Below are positions 1 to 5,424 of a stretch of DNA of 5,424 nucleotides, one piece after another. Position 1 is the stretch's first letter, and every line of letters begins with the position of its first letter. This DNA comes from Spirochaeta sp. (GTDB taxonomy: Bacteria; Spirochaetota; Spirochaetia; UBA9216). The stretch spans positions 1 through 5,424 of the forward strand of contig DMKD01000389.1 in the NCBI GenBank assembly GCA_003454605.1, given 5' to 3'. The notes under the pieces are model-generated. The model was not told where the DNA came from. It did no database searches and worked only from the letters and a program-made list of their open reading frames with translations. A program made the position numbers and the translations under genes.

Positions 1-90
1 GACGGTTATGATGATACAGAAATCAGGGATCCGGCTCTGGATCAGAATTCGCTCGGTCAGCTCTTTTTCAATAAAGAGAATTTTTACCAT
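1..90 (-). CDS. Partial N-terminus of an unrecognised protein (runs off the left edge)
   Basis: An ATG at 90 on the minus strand opens a frame that stays open to the window edge, giving 30 residues that begin MVKILFIEKELTERIL. I do not recognise the family. A TTGCCC-N17-TAGAAT promoter-like sequence lies 33-61 bases upstream of the ATG, and base composition shifts from AT-rich to coding-like exactly at the ATG. Both favour a real minus-strand start. There is no good Shine-Dalgarno, only a weak CGGAT. The alternative is a plus-strand C-terminus in frame 1 ending at the TAA at 127-129. Its last 16 or so residues would be an odd run rich in Phe and Leu, so I rank it second. The short visible length limits certainty. 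Confidence 0.45.
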   Translation of the reverse strand, partial: MVKILFIEKELTERILIQSRIPDFCIIITV

Positions 91-122
91 GTTTTTTTAA
101 ATCCGTTTATTTATTTTTTATT

Positions 123-151
123 ATTCTAACAAAGAAAAAGAAAGCGGGCAA
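123..151 (-). promoter_or_regulatory. Putative sigma-70-type promoter for the left-edge gene
   Basis: On the minus strand a TTGCCC hexamer (146-151) is followed after exactly 17 bp by TAGAAT (123-128), one mismatch from TATAAT. The predicted start near 116 gives a leader of about 26 bases to the ATG at 90. The -35 lies inside the terminator stem of the upstream operon. The -10 is identical to the one proposed at 1560-1565. This is a visual call only. Confidence 0.35.
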
Positions 152-177
152 GAAAAAACTTTCTTCGCACGCTTTTT
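139..177 (-). terminator. Rho-independent terminator of the sigma/anti-sigma/ybjQ operon, possibly bidirectional
   Basis: AAAGCG (141-146) pairs with CGCTTT (170-175), and AAGAAA (150-155) pairs with TTTCTT (160-165). Two GC pairs lie between these helices, with one mismatch and one bulged C, and the loop is AAAC (156-159). Read leftward, the stem is followed by the T-rich TTTTTCTTTG and sits 31 bases past the YbjQ stop codon. Read rightward, it ends in TTTTT (173-177), so it could also stop plus-strand transcription. Confidence 0.7.
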
Positions 178-208
178 AATGTGTTACAGCGTCTTCCTCT
201 ATAAAGAT

Positions 209-538
209 TTACTCCAAAGTTACCGCCGTTCCGTACACCAGAAATTCAGCAGCACCCTGCATGACGCTCGTTGTTGTAAACTTGAGTCCCACAACAGCAT
301 CAGCCCCGAGAGACTGGGCATCTTCTATCAGCCGATCGATTGCCTGTTCGCGCGATTCGGCCATCATCTTTGTATAATCAACAATCTCTCCGCCGACCAT
401 GTTCTTGAAACCGGCCATAATATCCTTCCCCATATGCCGTGCTCTTATAGTATTGCCCCGCGCCATGCCAAGGACTTTCACAACCTTTCTTCCCGGAATA
501 GAATCTGTCGTAACCAGAATTATGCCGTTTTCACTCAT
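209..538 (-). CDS. ybjQ: YbjQ-family (UPF0145 / DUF74) protein
   Basis: This 109-residue protein matches the YbjQ/UPF0145 family (Pfam PF01906) over its whole length. It has the N-terminal ILVTTDSIPGRKVVKVLG segment, a GNTIRARH stretch, a central GGEIVDYTKMMAESREQA helix, and the C-terminal LGADAVVGLKF strand followed by a YGTAV end. The length is normal for the family. Known members are small cytosolic oligomers with no agreed biochemical function; the Pfam name 'heavy-metal-binding' is tentative. The ATG overlaps the anti-sigma stop as ATGA (4 bases). AGGGG at 546-550 sits 7 bases upstream, so the start is firm. It is the last gene of the ECF operon and is followed by a hairpin terminator. 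Family assignment is confident. A role tied to envelope or stress signalling is inferred only from its place in the operon. Confidence 0.92.
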   Translation of the reverse strand: MSENGIILVTTDSIPGRKVVKVLGMARGNTIRARHMGKDIMAGFKNMVGGEIVDYTKMMAESREQAIDRLIEDAQSLGADAVVGLKFTTTSVMQGAAEFLVYGTAVTLE

Positions 539-969
539 TTCATTACCCCTTTGTATTTATCCGTTTTACTCTCTTTAATACGATCTGTTAATGCTGTTAT
601 AAATAGAACTATAACAGAGAGCACCGCTGCTGCAACAACAATTTTAACAAACAGGCCCTCTCCCGACTCTGAAAACAGGGTGAACAGAGCGTATCCCGCC
701 AGCAGCAGCCAGGACGCAACCATGAGAATAAATCCTGCGCCTCCGGCAAAACGTCGCCCCTTGCTGCGGCGAAGAGTCTCAAACCACTCTTCATCCGGCG
801 CAGGCCCCTTTATTCCGCTGAGTTTCTTCTTGAGTTTCAACAGCCCTATATACTCGTCTCTGCATTTATAACAGGATTCAATATGCTCCATCAGAGGGGA
901 GATTTCTTCTTCGCTGAGTTCATCATCAATGAGCAGCTGACATTTGTGTTTGGATTCATCACAATTCAT
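535..969 (-). CDS. Zinc-finger (ZAS-type) transmembrane anti-sigma factor
   Basis: This 144-residue protein probably binds and inhibits the ECF sigma factor encoded just upstream. Its N-terminal cytoplasmic domain carries the anti-sigma zinc motif H29-x3-C33-x2-C36, with C10 (or C3/H8) as the likely fourth ligand. The flanking LIDDELSEEE is typical of the zf-HC2 family. A charged linker (about 40-73) leads to two hydrophobic spans, about 78-99 and 106-128, and a short lysine-rich tail. Almost nothing lies outside the membrane between the spans, so there is no large sensor domain. Release may therefore work through the membrane or the zinc site rather than by classic periplasmic proteolysis; that is inference. 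The ATG overlaps the sigma gene by 11 bases and has a strong GGAGG (976-980) 6 bases upstream. The stop overlaps the ybjQ start. Confidence 0.88.
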   Translation of the reverse strand: MNCDESKHKCQLLIDDELSEEEISPLMEHIESCYKCRDEYIGLLKLKKKLSGIKGPAPDEEWFETLRRSKGRRFAGGAGFILMVASWLLLAGYALFTLFSESGEGLFVKIVVAAAVLSVIVLFITALTDRIKESKTDKYKGVMK

Positions 970-1471
970 GTTTTACCTCCAGGTTTTCTTTTAGAAGCTT
1001 TCGAGCATTAAACAACCGCGACATTACAGTTCCCTTGGGAATGCTGAGGATATCAGCCATTTCATCATAGGAGCATTCATCATAATGCTTCAAGATGATA
1101 ATCTCCCTGTACTTGTCGGGCAAAGCCATGACTGCATCCCGGATCTCCTGCCTTGATTCACGCTGGGTAACCTCTCTCTCAACCGACTCAGATCCCGGCT
1201 GCAGTTCGGGAAATTCCATTCCCGCTTCTGAGCCGGATTTTCTGCGCGCCCTGTTAATACAGAGATTCTTCGTGATTCTGAAAAGCCATGGATAAACCGG
1301 ACGCTCCTTGTCATAGCTTCCAAAATTCCGCCATGCACTGAGGAATACGTCCTGGGTGATGTCGGCAGCCTCTTCTGAACTACCGAGGTATCGGTACGCT
1401 GTGAAATAGACCCTTCGGTCATAGGCTCTGAACATTGCTGAAAATGCTTCACTCTCTTTCATTCTGTCCAT
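959..1471 (-). CDS. ECF-subfamily RNA polymerase sigma factor (RpoE-like)
   Basis: This 170-residue protein has the two-domain ECF layout. Region 2 (about 11-78) includes the core-binding and -10 segment DITQDVFLSAWRNF (37-50) and PWLFRITKNLCINRARR (61-77). A short acidic linker follows (about 79-106). Region 4 (about 107-163) contains ALPDKYREIIILKHYDECSY and the helix-turn-helix ADILSIPKGTVMSRLFNARKLL. It should direct RNA polymerase to a small regulon when freed from the anti-sigma factor encoded next. The length is normal for a sigma factor without extra C-terminal domains. AGGAG (1485-1489) lies 13 bases before the ATG, a little long. An in-frame ATG three codons in is a poorer choice. 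Targets are unknown; autoregulation from the divergent region is plausible. Confidence 0.95.
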   Translation of the reverse strand: MDRMKESEAFSAMFRAYDRRVYFTAYRYLGSSEEAADITQDVFLSAWRNFGSYDKERPVYPWLFRITKNLCINRARRKSGSEAGMEFPELQPGSESVEREVTQRESRQEIRDAVMALPDKYREIIILKHYDECSYDEMADILSIPKGTVMSRLFNARKLLKENLEVKHEL

Positions 1472-1500
1472 TAATACAGATCTGCTCCTGATTTATTCAG

Positions 1501-1530
1501 TTTTTTTTCAAAAATACTTATTTTTTTTAA
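1501..1530. promoter_or_regulatory. Paired T8 tracts / possible UP element
   Basis: Two runs of eight T (1501-1508 and 1521-1528) start 20 bp apart, close to two helical turns, and are separated by an A-rich stretch. They should bend the DNA. The second tract lies at about -44 to -51 relative to the predicted rightward start, where an UP element contacting the RNA polymerase alpha subunit would sit. Confidence 0.35.
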
Positions 1531-1541
1531 CCGTTGTTGCA
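1515..1541 (-). promoter_or_regulatory. Candidate ECF-type (autoregulatory) promoter for the sigma operon
   Basis: On the minus strand TGCAAC (1536-1541) is followed after 17 bp by AGTA (1515-1518). This resembles the TGAAAC-N16/17-CGTA pattern known for sigma-W-type ECF factors, with one mismatch in each box. The implied start near 1507 gives a leader of about 36 bases containing the AGGAG. It shares -35 bases with the divergent promoter at 1537-1565. The AT-rich surroundings raise the risk of a chance match. Confidence 0.25.
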
Positions 1542-1565
1542 ATATGAATATCGACATGATAGAAT
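1537..1565 (+). promoter_or_regulatory. Sigma-70-type promoter of the lptF/G-like operon, predicted leaderless
   Basis: TTGCAA (1537-1542), a 17-bp spacer and TAGAAT (1560-1565, one mismatch from TATAAT) form a good housekeeping promoter. The expected start at about 1572 falls only 2-4 bases before the ATG at 1575. No Shine-Dalgarno is visible before that ATG, which is consistent with a leaderless message. Confidence 0.55.
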
Positions 1566-1574
1566 TCTGATATT

Positions 1575-2528
1575 ATGGGAAAAATCGTATTACCGCCCTT
1601 AAAATTTATTCTGCTGTCTATTCTCAGCGGCCTGGTCTTTCTTACGTTTTCACTGATCTATCATTGGGGTCAGTGGGTTTCGCCCTCTCTTGAGCTGAAA
1701 AACAGTCTTCTGATCTGGCTGCCTTCGGCTTCCTACTCGGTTATTCTTCCGTCGGTAAGCTCAGGCCTTCTATTCACCTTTTTCAGCTACCGAAAAACCA
1801 GAATCAACCCTGTTGCCGCAGCTCTTACAGCTGCAGCAGCCTTTTTCATCATATTTTCCGGATTTTCATATACCGGTTCTATGACTGACAACCATGAAGC
1901 TATATCTTTTCAGCCCTTTAATGAACGCAAACTTCATTCGATCGATAACGGTATAATCTATTCCGACAGCATCAATGAAAACAATAAAAATATTGTAGAC
2001 GGCATTCTGATAAGAGCAAACGGGAGCGATCTGCCGGGTTTTAAATACTATCAGAGCGCAGAACTAATCAAAAACGCACATCCCGAGCTTGAAATAGATG
2101 AAGGACGAAGCATAGATATAACGCCGGGTAATCCGGTTTTTCACGAAACTTTCATTCCGGGAAGTATTTTAGGCAGTTATATAGCGGATATCGATTCTTT
2201 AAATGAAACCTTCCGGGCAGCCGCATCGGAAGAAGGTTCGCAGTTCATCATTCTCGCTGCAGCAATGACTGCCTTTCTTCTGGCCTGTATGCTGTTTCAC
2301 GGGGCAACCGTTTGGCCGCTGCTGGATTTCATCCTTATTCTCGGATTTCACCGTATCTTCTACTATCTTCTTTCGCTGTTTTCAAGAGAATCGGATTTCA
2401 TCAATGAAACGCTGTTCGGCGGCAGAACACCGGGCAGTATTCCGCTGTTCACCCTGGCGTCAGTCACCCTGATTATCTTTCTTTTCGGTATACTCATCAG
2501 GCTCACCGGTCGAAGGAGAAGCGCGTGA
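1575..2528 (+). CDS. Divergent LptF/LptG-like inner-membrane protein
   Basis: This 317-residue protein has the LptF/LptG topology: three spans (about 11-29, 46-70, 79-98), an extracytoplasmic domain (about 99-222), then three spans (about 223-243, 246-266, 286-309). TM2 contains LPSASYSVILPS, like the proline-containing TM2 of the family. The soluble part contains IIYSDSINENNKNIVDGILI (127-146), reminiscent of the first strands of the LptF/G jelly roll. Known LptF/G work with the LptB ATPase to extract lipopolysaccharide from the inner membrane. Here the cytoplasmic loop between TM2 and TM3 (SYRKTRINP) lacks a recognisable coupling-helix motif, and the protein is somewhat shorter than usual. 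The assignment rests on topology, faint motifs and a tandem partner. The ATG is forced by an in-frame TAG at 1560-1562. The stop overlaps the next start (GTGA). Confidence 0.55.
   Translation: MGKIVLPPLKFILLSILSGLVFLTFSLIYHWGQWVSPSLELKNSLLIWLPSASYSVILPSVSSGLLFTFFSYRKTRINPVAAALTAAAAFFIIFSGFSYTGSMTDNHEAISFQPFNERKLHSIDNGIIYSDSINENNKNIVDGILIRANGSDLPGFKYYQSAELIKNAHPELEIDEGRSIDITPGNPVFHETFIPGSILGSYIADIDSLNETFRAAASEEGSQFIILAAAMTAFLLACMLFHGATVWPLLDFILILGFHRIFYYLLSLFSRESDFINETLFGGRTPGSIPLFTLASVTLIIFLFGILIRLTGRRRSA
2513..2518 (+). promoter_or_regulatory. Shine-Dalgarno that fixes a GTG start
   Basis: AAGGAG lies 6 bases before the GTG at 2525, inside the end of the upstream gene. It makes GTG the likely start even though it overlaps the upstream stop codon as GTGA. 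Confidence 0.75.
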
Positions 2529-4261
2529 ATCTGTCGATACCAAAACGATTTCTGATTATCACTGCCGCGGCCTATATACTGGCATTCCTTTTCTTCCTTG
2601 TAGTCAACAACATCCAGTTCTCGGAAAAAACGGTTGATCTCTACTTCAAGACCGGATGGATAATAAACAGGACAATGCTTCAATTTTTCGAATATCTGAT
2701 TCCCGTACAGGGGATTGCAATCCTTTTTACCTTTTCAGTCTTTTATCCGAAGCTTAAGAGCGAATCCGGATTTGAACTTCTCACTGTCAAAGCCTTTAAC
2801 AGCTTTGTCACGGTAGTCATAATCATTCTGCTGAGCCTGACTGCTCTGTTCTTCACCGGAAGTGAAATATTCAAACCGGGCTTTCATAAAAAACTTGATA
2901 CCTACGTCTACCTGACAAAAGCATCCAGGGCTTATCTTGAACAGGCGGAAACTGCCGCCGAAGACGGACGGCTGTTCGATGCTGAGGATGCGGTAAAACG
3001 CTATCTGGCCATCAAAACCGATGACGCTGAAGGTGAGGCGCTCTACAAGGCAATTACAGCAAGAATTGAGAATCAATATTCAGCTGCCGAGCCCGGCACA
3101 GCCGAAAGGGATACTGACATCGACAGCCTCGATCTAAGCTATGATGATGCTCTGAGACTTGCAAAAAGATACCTTGAGCTCGAGGATTTTTACTCTGCCT
3201 ATTATTATGCTCAGATAGCATCCGGTCTTTCCGGAAGTAACGAGGAATCCAAAAGCATTCGCTCAAGGGCCTGGGCATCACTATCGAAAACCGCGCCTTC
3301 GAAGGAAGAGACCGAGGAGTTCCGGCTTTTCTCGGATAAAAAACGCGGCACTGAGCTTCTGCTCAGCAATAAACCTATTGATGCCTATTATCTGTTTAAT
3401 CAGCTCAATGTTGAACATTCCGCCGATCCCGATATCTCCAAATATCTGAACGAAAGTATCCGCGAGACGAGAAAACTCACCTACTTCATAAATGAAGCTG
3501 AAGATGCATTAAATTTCCCGGGATTTACCGATATCGCCTTCCTGAATTCCAATACCGATGATTCACGCGAGCTGATATTTTTCGGGAAAATGGTTACCAT
3601 GGCATCCGGAACCTATTTTGAAGATATTGAGACAGTAGTATTCAATCCCGAAACTGGAATTAAAAACCACATGACCGCCCGCTACGGTAAGCTCAGCGGT
3701 GATCATATAGTACTGAACGGAATAGATCGTGAAAACAGGAATATCAGAATCTATCCCGAATATCTGACTGCCGACAAGCTTCCTGAACTCTATAATACCC
3801 TGAAACTCAATATAGACTGGACGCTTCTTCACGGACTGAGCAGCAGCGGAAACATCTATAAAAAGATGAGTCTGCTCGAGCTTATTAAATTCGAACCCGT
3901 TATTTCCGACTACGGCTGGATGGTGGAACCCCTCTATATCGAGATTATTACGAGAGTACTTAATCCCTGCGGATTCATGATACTCAGTCTGATAATGATT
4001 GTGATAAGTTGGAATTACCGCAAATTTACAGGCCGTATCCCGGTTGCAGGTTTTATCCTGCTGCCGGTCATTGTTTATATTACAGCCCTGTTCTCCGAAA
4101 CCTATATCTACGCTATGAGGCTGCTCTGTTCATGGATCTTCCTGGACTTCGGCAAACCGGCGGCCCAGATTCTGCTTGCATCCAGTCAGATAGTCCTTCT
4201 TATCGCAGCTTTTCTGCTGATAGCAGGCCTCGGAACTGGTGAGCGCAGAGAATCGGCCTGA
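2525..4261 (+). CDS. LptF/LptG-family permease with a TPR-like extracytoplasmic insertion
   Basis: This 578-residue protein is over 200 residues longer than typical LptF/G. Spans are at about 9-28, 52-73, 94-112, then 474-496, 505-523 and 545-568. The TM2-TM3 loop has ELLTVKAFNS (84-93), which lines up with the LptF/G coupling helix (ELLALRAAGIS-like) that docks on LptB. After TM3, about residues 122-325 form helical repeats in at least three TPR-like units (about 129-180, 205-256, 266-317). A jelly-roll remnant follows: YFEDIETVVFNPETG, MTARYGKLSGDHIVLNGIDR (364-402). MSLLELIKF (448-456) and EIITRVLNPCGFMI (473-486) match the conserved segment leading into TM4. By family topology, repeats and jelly roll face the periplasm. 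It probably pairs with the preceding protein in a lipid or lipopolysaccharide exporter. No lptB is in the window. Start: GTG with AAGGAG. Confidence 0.7.
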   Translation: MNLSIPKRFLIITAAAYILAFLFFLVVNNIQFSEKTVDLYFKTGWIINRTMLQFFEYLIPVQGIAILFTFSVFYPKLKSESGFELLTVKAFNSFVTVVIIILLSLTALFFTGSEIFKPGFHKKLDTYVYLTKASRAYLEQAETAAEDGRLFDAEDAVKRYLAIKTDDAEGEALYKAITARIENQYSAAEPGTAERDTDIDSLDLSYDDALRLAKRYLELEDFYSAYYYAQIASGLSGSNEESKSIRSRAWASLSKTAPSKEETEEFRLFSDKKRGTELLLSNKPIDAYYLFNQLNVEHSADPDISKYLNESIRETRKLTYFINEAEDALNFPGFTDIAFLNSNTDDSRELIFFGKMVTMASGTYFEDIETVVFNPETGIKNHMTARYGKLSGDHIVLNGIDRENRNIRIYPEYLTADKLPELYNTLKLNIDWTLLHGLSSSGNIYKKMSLLELIKFEPVISDYGWMVEPLYIEIITRVLNPCGFMILSLIMIVISWNYRKFTGRIPVAGFILLPVIVYITALFSETYIYAMRLLCSWIFLDFGKPAAQILLASSQIVLLIAAFLLIAGLGTGERRESA

Positions 4262-5004
4262 TGAGGCTGCCCTTTAATCCGCGAAATCACATCTTCAAAA
4301 CAGCCGGCGCGGCCGCAGGAATGATAGCCTTAGGCCTCTTCGGCCTGATATTCGGCTTTATAGGCGGCGCGCTCGTCGATCAGCTGACGGCAGGCCTTCG
4401 GCAGAAAAATCTGCTCAGGCGCTTTTTCAGTAATCCCGCAGCCGCAGAGGGTTCTAGAGAACTGAAACTGCTTACTCCATCCGCCGGTGCTGCGGTTATC
4501 TGGTATTTTTGCAGCAATGAACCCGCCAGACTCGAGATAGCCTCAGCCGCCCTGCCCGTTTTTTTCCCCGAAGCACCCCGATACTGCGGCGAATCCTTGA
4601 GTGAACACCCTGCCGTCAATTACGAATCCGCCGCTGTCTTCTTCGGCAACAATGCGGATGAGAATCAGAAAACAGCTCTGGGCAATATGCTGAGATTCTG
4701 CGGCTTAGAGCGGACAGCCGCGCGCAAGGCTGCAGGAAACGCCGAAACGGCACGAATTCTCGCTGCCTCGGGATATAAAGCTGAACCCGCCTCATCTGAT
4801 GAGCCGGAGAGCGAAGAGGCTGATTTTACAATATTAGGATTAGCTCCGGACGCAGCACCCGAGGAGATTAAAAAACAGTATCATATGCTTGCCGCCCATT
4901 TCCATCCCGATGCTGGAGCTCAGCTGAGTCCCGAACAGCAGAGGATTACCGAGGATGCTTTCAAGCGCATACAGGCCGCCTACGAGCGTCTGAGCGGCTC
5001 CTGA
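4261..5004 (+). CDS. Membrane-anchored J-domain protein (DjlA-like)
   Basis: This 247-residue protein has an N-terminal glycine-rich span (about 15-38; GLFGLIFGFIGGALVDQL), resembling the dimerising anchor of DjlA. The middle (about 62-172) is mostly helical and sits where DjlA has its TerB-like domain; I cannot confirm that fold. An acidic linker (about 175-187) leads to a C-terminal J domain (about 188-245) with ILGLAPDAAPEEIKKQYHML, the intact HPD (215-217) that stimulates DnaK ATPase, and the closing RIQAAYERL helix. By analogy with DjlA the J domain is cytoplasmic and recruits DnaK to the membrane. The ATG overlaps the previous stop by one base (TGATG) with only a weak ribosome site, so translation is probably coupled. 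The context suggests a client in the Lpt-like complex; that is inference. Confidence 0.72.
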   Translation: MRLPFNPRNHIFKTAGAAAGMIALGLFGLIFGFIGGALVDQLTAGLRQKNLLRRFFSNPAAAEGSRELKLLTPSAGAAVIWYFCSNEPARLEIASAALPVFFPEAPRYCGESLSEHPAVNYESAAVFFGNNADENQKTALGNMLRFCGLERTAARKAAGNAETARILAASGYKAEPASSDEPESEEADFTILGLAPDAAPEEIKKQYHMLAAHFHPDAGAQLSPEQQRITEDAFKRIQAAYERLSGS

Positions 5005-5018
5005 ACGACCATCGGCGA

Positions 5019-5424
5019 CTAGTCATCCACCCGTTGGATACGGGCTCCGAGAGACTGCAGCCTGCCGCAGAGGTTCTCATAACCGCGTTCAATCTGATAG
5101 ACATTTCCAATCACCGACTGGCCCTCAGCGCAGAGGGCGGCAATCACCATCGCCATACCCGCGCGCACATCGGGAGAGATCAGATATGATGCCCGAAGCC
5201 TTGCCGGCCCGCTGACAACAGCGCGGTGCGGGTCGCATAGTATAATGCGGGCGCCCATGCCTATCAGCTTGTCGACAAAGAACATCCTGGACTCGAACAT
5301 CTTCTCATGAATAAGGATAGTGCCTTCTACCTGTGTAGAAACGACAAGCATGATGCTTGTGAGATCAGGCGGAAATCCCGGCCAGGGCGAATCGTCAATC
5401 TTGGGAATCATCCCGCCGAGATCA
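5019..5424 (-). CDS. murA: UDP-N-acetylglucosamine 1-carboxyvinyltransferase (MurA), C-terminal part
   Basis: The frame is open to the right edge, so only the last 134 residues or so are seen. MurA transfers enolpyruvate from PEP to UDP-GlcNAc, the first committed step of peptidoglycan synthesis, in the cytoplasm. Visible family motifs in order are PWPGFPPDL (its Asp corresponds to the catalytic Asp305 of E. coli MurA), EGTILIHEKMFESR, FVDKLIGMGARI, SPDVRAGMAMVIAAL (its Arg corresponds to Arg397) and IERGYENL near the end. The loop cysteine that binds fosfomycin lies outside the window. An EPSP synthase-like relative is unlikely given these motifs, but a second MurA paralog cannot be excluded. 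The stop is TAG at 5019-5021, 14 bases from the convergent J-domain gene. I see no hairpin terminator between them. Confidence 0.93.
   Translation of the reverse strand, partial: DLGGMIPKIDDSPWPGFPPDLTSIMLVVSTQVEGTILIHEKMFESRMFFVDKLIGMGARIILCDPHRAVVSGPARLRASYLISPDVRAGMAMVIAALCAEGQSVIGNVYQIERGYENLCGRLQSLGARIQRVDD

Noticed and set aside
1..129. Plus-strand C-terminus ending in TAA at 127-129
   Set aside because: The last residues are a Phe/Leu/Tyr run translated from AT-rich DNA that looks like a promoter region. The minus-strand start with a promoter explains the composition better, though the case is not closed.
179..871. A 230-codon open frame on the plus strand
   Set aside because: It lies antisense to the YbjQ and anti-sigma genes. 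Its translation is rich in Ser, Arg and Cys without domain pattern, and the opposite strand encodes recognisable families.
2363..2683. A 106-codon minus-strand frame across the junction of the two LptF/G-like genes
   Set aside because: It is antisense to coding sequence with clear membrane-protein patterns and has no recognisable motif of its own.
4380..4619. A 79-codon minus-strand frame inside the J-domain gene
   Set aside because: Its Ala/Ser-rich translation looks like a shadow of the Ala-rich plus-strand protein, with no ribosome site or motif.
1..5424. CRISPR arrays, insertion sequences, tRNA or rRNA genes, toxin-antitoxin pairs
   Set aside because: I see no direct-repeat arrays, terminal inverted repeats, transposase motifs or tRNA-like cloverleaf sequence anywhere in the window.

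Overview
This 5.4 kb window appears to come from a diderm (Gram-negative-type) bacterium with mid-range GC. The evidence is an LptF/LptG-type inner-membrane pair, a membrane-anchored J-domain protein of DjlA-like layout and a murA gene. The style of the MurA C-terminus and the strong divergence of the Lpt-like proteins would fit a spirochaete or a relative, but this taxonomic guess is weak.

Left part (1-1471), all minus strand. The edge holds the probable first 30 codons of an unrecognised gene (1-90) with its own promoter. That promoter overlaps a strong hairpin terminator (about 139-177). The terminator closes a compact three-gene operon transcribed leftward from about 1.5 kb: an ECF sigma factor (959-1471), a zinc-finger anti-sigma factor with two membrane spans (535-969) and a YbjQ-family protein (209-538). 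The genes overlap by 11 and 4 bases, so expression is probably coupled.

Divergent control region (1472-1574). This AT-rich stretch carries two T8 tracts spaced 20 bp apart and a good sigma-70-type promoter for the rightward operon. The predicted transcription start lies only a few bases before the ATG, and no Shine-Dalgarno is present. A weaker ECF-type promoter for the sigma operon may share the same -35 bases.

Right part (1575-5004), plus strand. Three overlapping genes follow. The first two each have three membrane spans, an extracytoplasmic domain, then three more spans, which is the LptF/LptG architecture. The second keeps an LptF/G-like coupling helix, jelly-roll strands and an MSLLEL-containing segment before TM4. 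It also carries about 200 extra residues of TPR-like helical repeats between TM3 and the jelly roll. The third gene encodes a glycine-rich N-terminal membrane anchor, an unrecognised helical middle and a C-terminal J domain with an intact HPD. This looks like a specialised envelope lipid-export or assembly operon, next to an envelope-stress-type sigma module. The functional link between the two is inference.

Right edge (5019-5424), minus strand: the C-terminal part of MurA (peptidoglycan precursor synthesis), convergent with the J-domain gene across a 14-base gap.

The most interesting item is the TPR-bearing LptF/G-like protein and its asymmetric partner.
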